Shown here: positions 12,401 through 23,843 of the stretch, piece by piece | Numbering within the stretch: position 1 is the stretch's first letter | Layout: the number at the start of each line of letters is the position of its first letter | NCBI GenBank assembly: GCA_003255025.1 | Contig: QANY01002293.1 | Span: 248,001-312,000, forward strand | DNA from: Datisca glomerata | Lineage: Eukaryota > Streptophyta > Magnoliopsida > Cucurbitales > Datiscaceae | Length of the DNA stretch: 64,000 nucleotides | Direction: 5' to 3' | The notes under the pieces: model-generated | Database searches by the model: none | Seen by the model: the letters and a program-made list of their open reading frames with translations, nothing else | Told to the model about the DNA's origin: nothing | Position numbers and translations under genes: made by a program

Positions 12401-12619
12401 GTCAAATGAGTGCATGTTTAGGAACACACAATCTCCCATGAAAGCAAAGAGCTGAATCGTCACTAATTTTAAACCCTTGTCTTTTTTCTGAACCCACTTC
12501 ACTACGAGTCAAGAAGCAACTTCGAGTCTGAGTTCTGTGCATCAATAATACGCTGTTGTAATGATGGTTGAATTGTGAGATAGGCTAGTTATGCTATAGT
12601 ATCCTTCAGCAACACTTGA

Positions 12620-14330
12620 ATCTCAGCACGTTCCAAATCCTCCAAAGATAGTCCTTGAGAAGTAATAAAAGCTGTTGAATGAGCTTATTTTCGACTTAAG
12701 GCATCAACCACTACATTTGCCTTTCCTGGGTGATAAATGATCTCGCAGTCATAATCCTTCACCAATTCCAACCAACGACGTTGCCTCATGTTAAGTTCTT
12801 TCTGAGTGAAAAAGTACTTAAGGCTCTTATGATCTGTGTAAATCTAACACTTAGAGCCATACAAATAATATCTCCAGATCTTTAGGGTAAAAACAGCTGC
12901 AGCCAACTCCAAATCATGAGTAGGATAATTCTGTTCATAGGGCTTGAGCTGACGAGATGCATATGCTATGACATTTCCCTATTGCATCAAAACACAACCC
13001 AAACCTCTTTTAGAAGCATCACTGTATATCACAAAGTCACTTTTACCATCTGAAATGGTCAACACTGGTGCTTTCATTAATTTTTGTTTAAGGCTCTGAA
13101 AACATTTCTCACACTCGGCCGTCCAAGAAAAGGTGGCATTCTTCCTGGTCAACTAGTAAGTGGGACAGCAATCTTTGAAAAATCTTCAACAAACCTTCTG
13201 TAATATCCTATTAAACCCAGAAAACTGCGAACTTTCCCAACATTTGTCGGTTGAGGCCAGTTAAGCACTGCTTCAATCTTAACGTGTCAACCGAGATTTC
13301 ATCTTGAGATACCACATGACCAAGGAATGACACTTGCTAAAGCCAAAACTCACACTTCTGAAATTTGGCATATAACTGGTGCCTCCTTAATGTTTGCAAA
13401 ACAATCCTGAGATGATTCATATGTTCGGCCTCCGATCTAGAGTACACCAGAATATCATCAATAAAGACAATCACAAAAGAATCCAGGTACTCCTTGAACA
13501 CCATGTTCATTAAATCCATAAAGGCTGCGGGAGCGTTTGTTAATCCAAACGACAACATTACAAACTCGTAATGGCCGTAACGAGTGCGAAACGTTGTCTT
13601 AGAAATATCCTCATTTCAAATCCTGAGCTGATGGTATCCTTATCTTAAATCAATCTTAGAGAATACTGATGCTCCCTGAAGTTGATTTAACAAATCCTCA
13701 ATGCGCGATAACGGATACATATTCTTGATAGTGACTTTATTCAATTCCCTGTAGTCAATGCATAGCCTCATTGATCCATCTTTCTTTTCAACAAATAACG
13801 TTGGAGCACCCCAGGTGAATTACTGGGTCTTATGAAACCCTTATCCAGTAATTCTTAAAGTTGATCTTTAAGTTCTTTCAACTCTGCAGGAGCCATACGA
13901 TATGGAGCTTTGGATATAGGGGCAGTGCCTGGTACCAACTCAATATGAAAATCCGTCTCTCGAGGAGGAGGAAGTCCCGACAAATCATCAGGAAAAACAT
14001 TCAAGAATTCAGAAACGACCAGAACCAATCCAATATCAACATGCATCTTAGTTGTATCCACAACAGAAGCTAAGTAACCCTAGTTACCACGATCAAGTAG
14101 GCGCTATGCCCGCAAAGCAGATATAACCTTCGGTATTGAGCATTGCTTGGATCCCCTAAACTTGAAGCTAGGTTTACCAGGAGGTAGGAATCGAACTTCT
14201 TTTCGATAACAATCTATGTTGGCATAATTTGCAGCCAACCAATCCATCCATTGGGTTACATAGAAATAAAAGAATGCATGGATCCGGAATCAATCAATGT
14301 GAAAGTTGAATGTTCTAATACAAGTAATGT
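12620..14330 (-). pseudogene. Gypsy pol: protease, reverse transcriptase, RNase H, broken
   Basis: Protease: LIDSGSMHSFIS, with the DSG active-site motif at about 14281-14292, followed by a stop. RT start: 13855-14061 ([14 protein letters not shown], then [16 protein letters not shown]). RT palm: 13337-13558, containing [15 protein letters not shown] and the catalytic FIDDILVYS. RNase H: about 12700-13050 ([52 protein letters not shown] and the tail [15 protein letters not shown]). Several in-frame stops interrupt the reading. The parts remain in the normal order and spacing. Confidence 0.9.
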
Positions 14331-14419
14331 ACCTGCCACAACTGCATCCGACTGCTCAGCTTCCTGGCGAGTTAATGCGGAAACTTTTCCTTTAGCCTAC
14401 CACCAACAACATCACTGGT

Positions 14420-15355
14420 CTATCCATAAGCAAGCAGAGGGCACTGTCTGAGGTAATGTCCAGTCTTTTCACACTTAAAGCAAGCATTGATCGCCTTAAA
14501 ACATTGACCAACATGATGTTTGTTACATGTAGCACGAAAGGGAGTTGATTTGATCATTTGTCTTTTTGCATTGTGAGGACCCTGATGAGAATTTTGTGAT
14601 TTTCTCTTTCCATGAAATGATTGCTCTGACCGAGGTGGTGCACGTGGTGGAAGATTATGTTCCATCAGCAAATTTGCCTCAACCATTGCTCCGTAGGTGG
14701 TATGCTTAAGAAGTGACACTAAACCCTTAATCTCTGGACGCAATCCTCTTTCAAAAGTCTGAGCCTTTTTTATCTCGTTATCCACATAGTGCGTGGCATA
14801 CCGAGACAGTTCCTCAAACTTCCGCTCGTATTTAGTTACACTCATAGCTCCTTGCGCAAGTCTGAGAAATTCGGCCTCCTTCTCTATTCTGACCGTGATC
14901 GAAAAATACTTCTCAAGGAAAAGTTCCTTGAAACGATCCCATGCTACTGGATTACTGTCGATGTCATGAGTTCTCCGTATGAGCTCCCACTATTTCTGAG
15001 CCTCCCGTGTAAGCATAAATGTTGCGCAAACAACCATCTGAATCTTAGAACATGGCATAAACTAGAAAATATGCTCCAGTCTTGCAATCCATTCATCAGC
15101 AAGCAGTGGATCAGATGAATGGCCATCAAATCCAGGTGGATTCAGCCTCTTTAAGGTCTGTATCAATTGTATGTCCACTGGTGTTTGTTGTTGTTGTTGT
15201 ACTTGTTGTGTCGGGCGAGCTATCGCCGTCTGCCTTAACAATTCCAAGAACTTTTGAAACATCTCCACCATAGTTGCTGGAGGGTCAGCAGTAGGATTGA
15301 TTGGTGCGTGACTGTTGTTGTTCCTTGTAGGGGGCGTCATCGTACTGCTAACCAT
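14420..15355 (-). pseudogene. Gypsy gag (capsid/nucleocapsid), broken
   Basis: The first frame, 15062-15355, begins MVSSTMTPP, is Gln/Thr-rich and contains FDGHSSDPLLADEWIARLE, the usual start of the gypsy gag core. The second frame, 14420-14845, covers the C-terminal half (YERKFEELSRYA, then RGLRPEIKGLV) and a CCHC zinc knuckle CFKCEKTGHYLRQCP (C-X2-C-X4-H-X4-C). The two are separated by frame disruptions at about 14850-15060. Gag would form the virus-like particle and bind element RNA. Confidence 0.9.
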
Positions 15356-15462
15356 ACAACCAAAGACTTACCAAAAATCTAATTTTAACGCGCAAAATAG
15401 CATAAACGTAATCGAACGTGTCATAACGAATCTAAAGCATATCAATTGATTCAATAGTTAAA

Positions 15463-15485
15463 ACACACACACACACACACACACA
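15463..15485. repeat. (AC)n microsatellite
   Basis: About eleven AC dinucleotides followed by a short AT run. They lie in the untranslated leader of the gypsy element between the primer-binding site and gag. Confidence 0.9.
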
Positions 15486-15590
15486 TAGATATATATAACC
15501 TCCGTACCTGGCTTGTAAGATGATGGAGGAGCAGAATGAGCGACATGCCATACTTTTTACGTAGAAAAGTCTACAGAATCTAAAACCATG

Positions 15591-15602
15591 GCGCTGATAC
15601 CA
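15591..15602 (-). promoter_or_regulatory. Primer-binding site of the gypsy element (tRNA-iMet type)
   Basis: On the minus strand the sequence just inside the 5' LTR reads TGGTATCAGCGC, one base away from the usual plant initiator-tRNA-Met binding site TGGTATCAGAGC. It lies 3 bases from the LTR edge and fixes the element's orientation. Confidence 0.85.
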
Positions 15603-15605
15603 AAC

Positions 15606-18157
15606 TGTAACACCCCGATTCCCGAGGGTTAAACATGATTGAAATTTCACAATTTAAAAATTCACCAATTCAATTAAAACTTTAATTTGAGAAAATCTCC
15701 AAATTGAAAACCCTAATTTTACCCTAATTTTAACGTTAAATAGCGGAAGCATAAAATTATTTTAAAATAATATTAACTCATTAAGCTAAAATAAATGATT
15801 CATTAAACTGTAATAAAGTGAAGCACAAAAATTCATATGACATAAAAGATTAAACATGAATATTCATAAATATCTGAAATAACTGAAATCAACTGAAGTC
15901 ATAATTAAACTTAAAAATCATAATCATGCTTGCTATGGCAGTCCCTTACTCCTGCTGCTCACCATCATCTGCAACACAATCATCTATGGGGGTGGGTATT
16001 AAAAATACTCAGTAAATAAATTCGCATACTAATGAGTTTCACATGACATAAGTGTAAACATATAACTCATGGAAATTTAATTCACACGTTCAGAGGTCAC
16101 ATAAAATACTTGTAACAACACATCGAATTCATGATTAACATATAACTTGAACTTGTACTTATACATGTCAATACTTATACTTGCTTGATCATAACCCGAC
16201 TAGACATAACCCACGATTAACAACCTAACCAGAACTGTTTCACAACTTGAACTTGAACTTGTAACATTAACGTGAACATGACAGATTGTGTGTCCTGAAA
16301 CTTGATGCTAGTTAAGGTTATCTGAACCTTAAGGACGCTAACATGAACATGGTGACACCCAACTGTATAACTTGATAACATGAAGTGAACAATCTGGTCA
16401 CTTGATAACCAATGGACATGACCAAGTCTAGTTCTTGTTTACTTATCACTTTTTACTTCAATTAATTTTCATATTTCACGTTATCACATATACATGAGTA
16501 AACGTATAACTTGTTTATGAACATAAGCACATAACCAATACATGTATAACTCAAAATATAATCATACCTAATATGGTAACTAATTTCATCATAATATGGA
16601 AAATAAATAAAATACTTGATCATAAGATTGAACATAAAGAAATAATAAAACAATTTAACATTATATATTCTACACTTATAACACATGAACTGAATTATTA
16701 TGTAAATACACTTACCTGAATTTGCTACGAATTAAATTCAGCAACTAATGACCTGAAATCCAAGGATCCCAGATCATAACAAATTCATATAATATCGACA
16801 ATTATTTAATTAACTAAGTGAGGTTGGGAACAGGTGAAAACCACATCGGGTGTAAATTATCAAATAGTTTAAAATGGTTCAACAAGGTTGGGGTGGTCTG
16901 AATTGGTTTGGTTCTGTTGTTTTGGGCCGGTTAGGTCTGGTCGGGTTGAACTGGTCTAGTCTGACCGAGTCGGTTCAGCCTGGTTTGACTGAACCAGTTT
17001 GGCCTGGTTTGGTCAGAATGAACCGGTCCGGTTCAAGTGAACCGGTTCAAGAGAAGGGGGAAACAGAAAAGGGGACGAAGAAGAGGGAGAGAGAGAGAGA
17101 GAGAGATGCAACATGAGGGAGACGAATGAGAGAGAGAAAGAGAGAGACAGAACAGAAAGGGGGAAGGAGACGAAGAAGAGGGGGAGAGAGAGACGCAACA
17201 GAGAAGGGGAGAAAGAGGGAGACAGAACATAGAGAGGGGGAGAGAGAGAGACAGAACAAATAGGGGGAAACGGAGGAGAGAGAGAACAGAGAGGGGGAAT
17301 GAGACGAAGAAGATGGGGGAGAAAGAGACAGAACAGAGAGGGGGAGACGAATGAGAGAGACAGAACAGAGAGGGGGAAGGAGACGAAGAAGAGGAAGAGA
17401 GAGAGACGCACAAAGATGGGGAGAAAGAGAGAGAGACATAACAGAGAGGGGAGAGAGAGAGACAGAACAGAGAGGGGGAGAGAGAGACAGAACAGAGAGG
17501 GGGAGAGAGAGAGACAGAACAGAGAGGGGGAGAGAGAGAGACAGAACATAGAGGGGGAGAGAGAGAGACAGAACAGAGAGGAAAGAAAGGAGAACATGAA
17601 AATTACCCAATTGAAGCGTGCATGTGTCTGTTCGATGATGATGCTAAAAAGAATGTAAATTGCTTGAAATGAAGAACCAAAATTTCAGAGAGAGAGAAGA
17701 AGAAACGAGAAAGAAAATAGGAGAAAGAAAATAAAGGAAACAAGAAATTGCGTACTAGAGATCAATGTTAGAGGGTTGTTGAAGTTGAAATGAAGAAGAA
17801 TGTGAAGAACAGAGAGGCTTCGATGGGGAAGAAAAACTATAAAAATAGATAGGAAAGTAGTTACAGGGGAGGATTCTTCAAGAAGAAAGTGGAGAACTAG
17901 AGGGATTTAAAGAGCATTAAATTAGACGGGAGTTACACACTAAGGAAACGGTTATGTTTCCTGCAAAAATAGAGGAAAGAGGGGGAGTTACGTGGGTAAG
18001 CTAGAGATAAAAGCAAAGAGAGATTTGAGGAAGATGAAGGAGAGAGAACACGTGTGAGGAAAACAAATTGGATTGACTTAATGTGTAAGTGAGTGCAAAT
18101 GTGTGAGTGAGAGTTTGAATTACATAAATAACCCTTATAAACTAGATTGGTATTACA
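15606..18157 (-). repeat. 5' LTR of the gypsy element
   Basis: 2552 bases, matching 8545-11093 along its whole length with scattered substitutions and array-length differences. It contains 'tggtctggt'-rich sequence near 16890-17045, a purine-rich array (17048-17592), and an AT-rich segment near 17838 that could hold a minus-strand TATA signal. LTRs of about 2.5 kb are long compared with the internal region of about 4.5 kb. Confidence 0.95.
17048..17592. repeat. Purine-rich minisatellite in the 5' LTR
   Basis: Tandem units of about 25-30 bases built from 'gagagagagacagaacagag' and 'aggggga'. On the element's own strand it is a C/T tract downstream of the presumed promoter. The long Ser/Leu/Pro-rich open frames here (up to 194 codons, minus strand) are by-products of the repeat. 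Confidence 0.9.
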
Positions 18158-18428
18158 CGTCCTTCCTCGCCGTGGATTCCCTAATCTTCTTCTCTTTCTT
18201 CTCCGGTTGAACAGGCGGAGTCTGCATTTTGGATTTTAGGCGAGAGATGAGTTTGGAATAGTCGTCGCCCTCTTCATCATCCAAGAGAGAGAATAAGTAC
18301 CCCTGCTGAGCCATTACTGAAAAGTGGGATTTCAGAGAGAGTTTTGTTGGGGGTTATAATGAGAATGAAAAGGGACAAACCCAGAAAGGGATTTTCCTTT
18401 TGATGGAATGAACGACTGGGTCTGAGAA

Positions 18429-18435
18429 ATTTATA
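18429..18435 (-). promoter_or_regulatory. TATA box of the RGG-type gene
   Basis: On the minus strand the sequence reads CTCTATAAATTTCTC, about 115 bases upstream of the ATG at 18314. That leaves a 5' leader of roughly 80-90 bases. A CCCTCT-type microsatellite lies immediately upstream. The gypsy element inserted downstream of the start codon, so the promoter appears uninterrupted. Confidence 0.55.
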
Positions 18436-18443
18436 GAGAATAA

Positions 18444-18477
18444 TAGGGAGAGGGAGAGGGAGAGGGAGAGGGAGAGA
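18444..18477. repeat. (GGGAGA)n microsatellite
   Basis: Five to six copies of a hexamer (agggag/gggaga) lie just upstream of the RGG gene's TATA box. On the gene's strand this is a pyrimidine-rich CCCTCT tract, a common composition just upstream of plant core promoters. Confidence 0.85.
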
Positions 18478-19116
18478 CTTTACTTGCGGGTTCCGATTGC
18501 TTGGGGAGTACGGTCATCGCTCTATAATATTAGTATCAGTTTTTTATAACTCAATGAATCCATTGGTGTTGTGGTATTTAAATTCTATTTTGTTTAAAAG
18601 TTATGATGATAAGATTAAGGATAAACATCTTTCATTTTTGAAATAATCACGATTTCTTTTATAATATGAAACGATAATTCGTATACTACATGAAGTATGA
18701 ACTATTAAATTAAGAATAGACTAGAAAATTAATTTTTTTTATTTTCTGTGATTTAATTTTGTTTTGATTAATTAGACTAGATGTTACATTTTGTATTTAA
18801 TTTTTTTACAGGGATGCGGTAAATTTTTGTACAGTTATTTAATTGTGTTTAACTTCAAAAAAATTAACATTTAATCATTTTTCCTCACGCTCTCTCTCAG
18901 ACTCACTCTCAATCTCTAAAACATGATCATGCACTTCACCAGCGTCCGCCATTAACGAAATTCCATTGTTTTTCGATTGCTTATACATTCGCTGCTAGGA
19001 GAAATTCTCATTTCTCTTTCTCACAAACACTCTCTAATATATCATGTACCTCTCGCCAACGTCGGCAGTACCACTCTGCTAATACATCCTCCTAACTGCA
19101 ACTTACACCTGAAAAG

Positions 19117-19161
<45 letters not shown>

Positions 19162-20269
19162 CCAAAATTAATTCATAAAACATGGAGACAATGATTTCTG
19201 AAAGTGGGGGTGTCCAGAGAATTCAAATGCTGAAATAAGTTGATCGGGAGTGGGTTGGACAACTTTGAATTTGGAGGATGAGAATGGGTATTCCGTATTC
19301 GTCTGCCTTCAATTACCTCACAAATTTAGAAGCCAAAATTGTTGATGTGAGTTTTTCTATTTAATTTTTTTAATATTTCATTTTCAGGTAGTAACTTCGT
19401 AAATTTGTTCATGTTTCTTCAGTTTTTTTTTCTTTAATTATTCTGATAATAAATCTAAGTAATCAACATCGATCTTTAAAAATCATGTTTTGGACAATGT
19501 CAATTAAATGTCTCCTCACCATTGTGGAAATTTTTAGGAGAAAATTATGTCAAGTGTTTGATGTTTTTGGCAAATTATCACTGTGCAAATTTAAGGAAAA
19601 ATAATAATTTGCATCATCCAATGTGATTTTCGTCAAGAGTAAAACTTTAGGTTTCAAATGTTCTTCTATAAAATATAAATAATTTAGATTTTTTTTGTCA
19701 AAAAGAATATCTTGGAGGTATCATATAGTTATGAAATACATGAAATGGTTGAAAAGTAAATACAACGGAGCTTTTTTATTATGTATGAAAATACATAATA
19801 AAAAATAAAAAATAAAAACAAAAGAAAATTTAAGTTTCCACAAAATTTCAAACTGACAGAATTTTTTATTCTTTAATTTTCTCAAATCAAATGAGACATT
19901 TTCGATTCCATTGGTTCAGTAAAAATCTGATCACCTCTAATTGGCATATTAAATTCCATGATCACTAAAAATGAAAACCATTAGAGAGTCGTCTATATTT
20001 CACACTCGACAAAGAATGTGACTATATTTTCATTTTTGAAGTTATATATGGTTTGGATCTGAGATAATTTACTGTGATTTTCGTTTGATCTGAGTATTAT
20101 AAGTTATATACAGTTTGATATGCATATTGAATTTGAGTTGTTTACGGTTTGAATATGAGATTATTGAGTGTGTTTTCATTCTTTGCTTTCGTTACGTATA
20201 CGGTTAGATCTGCAGTTGGTTCTGTTCGAAATCCATCGCGAAGCTTTGAATCCCCTTCCCGATAAAAAA
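18478..20269. other. AT-rich DNA upstream of the RGG gene; no assignable gene
   Basis: Contains a (CT)n run of about 44 bases at 19117-19160 and a stretch (about 19170-19350) that reads partly like an exon (MRMGIPYSSAFNYLTNLEAK) ending before a GT. I cannot match that to a family. A 64-codon plus frame over the CT run is a repeat artefact. Confidence 0.4.
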
Positions 20270-20935
20270 TAGCAGTAAATTGCTATTGTAAGTTGTGTTT
20301 GTTCCTTTATATGCTTAATTGTTCTATGCAATTTCTTATAGTATATAGCGATATATTGTGGAGTATATATTTATATTTTATATATGCCATTTTTACTTAT
20401 TATTTGTCATCCATGTTATACAGTAAATAGATATACACGCTATGATATATAATTACCTACTGTGTTAAATTCATATTCGTGTTCGCAGATTGCATATCAA
20501 TTTTATAATATATAGGTATATACTGTTTAGTATATATTTATACACTGCTTTATATATGTCGTTTACGTATTTATTATCATCCATGTTATATGGTACATAA
20601 ATATATACTTTAGTGTATAATTGCATACTGTGATAATATCATATAGTAGATATTCTTGAAATTGTGTTCAGCCAATTGTCATCTCAGTTTTATACCATAA
20701 ACTTATACACTGTGTAGTGTATATATTTATATAATGTTCTATGTGTCATTTACTCATTCATTGTTATTCTTTTTTAGGTTTGGTAGTAGTTATTGTTGAA
20801 ATTGTGTTCAGCAGATTGTCATATCAATTTTATATTATAAAGATACACTGTGTAGTATATATTTATATAATGTCTTATATGTGTCATTTACTTATTCATC
20901 ATTCTTCTTTTTTAGGTCTGGTGGTGAAGATTTCG
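20270..20935. repeat. Diverged tandem repeat, about 140-180-base units
   Basis: The phrases 'cagattg(t)catatcaattttata', 'actgtgtagtatatattta' and 'tatgtgtcatttacttattcat' recur in the same order: the first at about 20485, 20670 and 20812, the last at about 20383, 20557, 20743 and 20879. This gives three to four diverged copies. The last two also share a 'ttcttttttaggt(t/c)tggt' splice-acceptor-like segment. Possibly part of an unidentified transposon. Confidence 0.65.
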
Positions 20936-23843
20936 AAAGTGGAACTCGAACTAATTTAAGTTATTTCAAGTTGTTATTGAGATTAGACACATCAATGTTA
21001 GATTATCGAAGCGCAGTTGAAGTGTTGGTTTCTTAGCTTTGTTTTTACATGTTATGTAAAAAAAACACAACATGCATGACCAATTTGAAAGTCTAAGACT
21101 TATTAAAATAACTCATTCAAAAATTTGATCGAGAAAATTAAACTTATAGAAACCAAATTAGAAATGAGTGTAAAGTGTAAACTTAAATAACAGAAGAAAA
21201 ACAGTTCATGTATTCATTTTAGTAAGAGTGACTTTCTCAAAAAAAATGCATTCTATTGTGAATACCCATTAACGGCCAGAATATAACATTTGGGCCATAA
21301 TGGCAAGTTTTGCCGGAAATGGGCCGAAGAGCTCAAAAGATAAAGAAATTTTACACTATAGAGAAGTTTAAAAATAATGTTTTAAACAATAACAAGTTTT
21401 TTAGATCTATAATTAAATAGTAAATTTGATAAACAGTCAATTATTTTAGATCAAAATATCATTCATTCATATAAAGTAACAAATCAATTAATTCGGGTAA
21501 ATTAAATGGATGTCATTGATATATTGATTTGATATACCCTATAATTAAAGAAACATTTTGTGTTTGATTATTACGGCCAACCTAAAAATACTATAAAATA
21601 TAAAATTTTCAAAATCCCATAAATCATGCCTTCCTCTGAACCGCGGCTCAACCATTGTATTTAAAGAATTAATGATATATTTAGAAAATAAAATCTACAA
21701 TCACTTGAAACTAAATAGAAATCAAACTTTCCAAAAAAATTAAGTTTTCAAAAATTAGAAATCCCGCACATCCCTCAACCATTAGGTAAATTAATCTCGA
21801 CCTCCCTCCTATTAAGTGAAACTACTTAAAAATTTGAAATCCACCAATGATATCTAAATAAAAAAAATTTAAAAACTTAAACTATTAAATTCAATATATT
21901 ACATATTATTATATATCTTATTGTAAATAAAATATTGACAATTATTGAGTAATATAAAAAAAATGCTATAAAACATTAAACATGCTATTAACATTGACGT
22001 CTATGATTATTTACATTGAATGAAGAAAAATATGTGTTTAGGAAACATGCATCATAAAAAATATCAGGTTTTAATTCAAGAAATAAACTATTTACATTAA
22101 TGTAGATAATTCTAAAAATCAACAAGCAAACGGATTCTACACAGAAAAAGCTTAAAATCCAGAAATTAAGAAAAAAAACATTGAATATCAACTATGGAAA
22201 TTTTTTTTTTCATAATCTAAACTCCTTAGTTATAGCGTATTTATGATAAATCAATCACAATTTATACAATTTTGAATTTCAAATAAATATAAAACTAATA
22301 CTAAAAATCGACAAATTCTCCTAATTTATTAAAAAGTCCCACAAAATTAATAACAAAAAATTGTCCATAGAAGGGCAAATATGTCCACTGTAAATAACGA
22401 GCCAAATCTATTGATGTGGCATCAAGAAAGTTGTTATTTACCTATAAAAATAAAAACCGTGCTATTTTTTAACTCAAGTTTGTAAACTTAACTATTTGAT
22501 GCAATTACTTTAAAGATAATTGGATCAATTGTTTACCCAAATAATATTTCAAACCCATACTTGCCTGGATATGTGGGGCTCAAGAATAAGTCATTTTTTA
22601 AAAATAAAAAATAAAAAATGGTTAAGGATGAAACAAAAAATAAAAAACAATCACCCAAATTTGAAGAAAAAAAAACAAAAAATTCACGCCAAAAATTGTC
22701 CCTCACACGCCTCAACGAAATTTTGTATTTTTGTGCTTAAAGTTTATATAATATATAACGTATATATAATATACTGTAAAAATAACATGTGTGTAAAATA
22801 TATACTGTATATATTATATAAACTGACGAAATCTGAGCATCAGTGCACGTGCGTGGAAGTATATTTTTCTTAAAAATCATTTCTAGAGATTATTTTTTAT
22901 ATTTGCGATCATTTTTTTTTTTTTTCAAAAGTTGACTTTATTAAGATTACTAGATATGTGGAGCCCAAACACATCCTATTTCTTTGTTTCTCTGTCACAC
23001 ATTTGTATCTCGTCTTCTCTAGTTTTATCAAATACTTTGTTATTGATTCACTTATTCTCGTGTTTATAACATAATTAATGTATAATTTTGTTTCAACTTC
23101 AAATGTTCTGGTTGAAACAAAATTAGATTATATGAATATGGTCTCTGTAGTTTTTATAAATTAACGACGCTATTTGCTATACAAGTTATTAAAATTTTGA
23201 AAGTGAATGTTTAACATCTTCAGAATATTTTCCAACAGCAAGAGATCAGAATACTGTATCCCTAACATTTTATTCTACCGACAAACCGGAATAACATTTA
23301 CACTTTACCCTAAACTCATGTTTAGTTGAGACTTCAATTTACTATTGCTTGAGGGCCTTCGGGTTGGTGTTTCGTGCATGAAAGATTCTTGGGAAGTTGT
23401 ATTCTTGAAAAATATTTTTAGACATAAATTATATTATTATTTTATAAAAAATCTTAATTGTTCATAAATACAAAGATTAAATGTTAATAACCTTAACTTA
23501 AATGATTGATGATTCTTTAATTCTTTGAACAATTGTTTATACTATGTTTAAAAATCTTAAATTGTACCTATCTAATAAATTAAATTCTTTAATTATGAAT
23601 ATATTATTTTGAATAACAATTCAATAATACTTTGTCTAATTTTTATTTTCAGTTATATTTTATATCATCGTTCGTTAGACTATGAACTTTTTTTTATTAT
23701 AATCAATTGTATAACTCAAATTTACTAAGATTATATACCGTAAGATGCATGAAATACAAGCAAGAAGCAAGGAAAATGAAAAATAGAAATCAAATATTAT
23801 TTTATGAGTTAAATTATATTATTAAAAATAATAGAATTTGGAG
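20936..23843. other. AT-rich intergenic DNA, no gene seen
   Basis: No recognised domain. Open frames such as 22520-22873 are Lys-rich, low-complexity and lack support. Poly-A/T runs are common. Confidence 0.5.

Larger units (their letters stand above)
8545..18157 (-). mobile_element. Ty3-gypsy LTR retrotransposon (chromovirus), degenerate, near full length
   Basis: A 9.6-kb element transcribed on the minus strand: 5' LTR 15606-18157, gag, protease, RT, RNase H, integrase, chromodomain, 3' LTR 8545-11093. The LTRs start TGTAAC and end TTACA/TTTCA in plus orientation. Both flanks carry CGTCC (8540-8544 and 18158-18162), a perfect 5-bp target duplication. The gene order RT-RNase H-integrase, the GPF/Y-type integrase tail and a following chromodomain-like segment place it in the chromoviruses; the Tekay/Del clade is my best guess. 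All coding regions contain stops or frameshifts, so the copy cannot mobilise itself. The host site is exon 1 of the RGG-type gene. Confidence 0.95.
6303..18314 (-). pseudogene. RGG/SERBP1 (Stm1-like) RNA-binding protein gene, split by a gypsy element
   Basis: Members of this plant family (RGG-repeat nuclear RNA-binding proteins, HABP4/SERBP1 homologues) bind RNA and ribosomes. The start at 18312-18314 gives MAQQGYLFSLLDDEEGDD, like the conserved N-terminus of the family. Exon 1 continues to 18158, is interrupted by the gypsy element, and resumes in frame below 8540 (...RKD then ESYGGGE). Gly/Arg-rich exon blocks follow at about 7772-8098, 7480-7880 and 7030-7290; the last two are duplicates. 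Further exons are 6706-6897 (MTLEEYEKV and RRKAL motifs), about 6530-6600 (SEKDKLKRIEIIDDEEKVGK before a gtacgt donor), and 6303-6434 (acceptor atgcag, then SIKELLKAGGG, ending FEDPM-stop). Defects are a stop just before MTLEEYEK, a one-base frameshift after WRKTEE, and shifts in the RGG exons. The domain assignment is firm; the exact exon borders in the middle are not. Confidence 0.8.

Noticed and set aside
15432..15650. A 72-codon minus-strand frame across the gypsy primer-binding site
   Set aside because: It spans the LTR edge, primer-binding site and an AC microsatellite; the Cys/Val repeats are the microsatellite.
17013..17658. Frames of 119-194 codons on both strands, Arg/Glu-rich or Ser/Leu-rich
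   Set aside because: The same LTR minisatellite in the other LTR; no domain, and lengths differ between the two LTRs.
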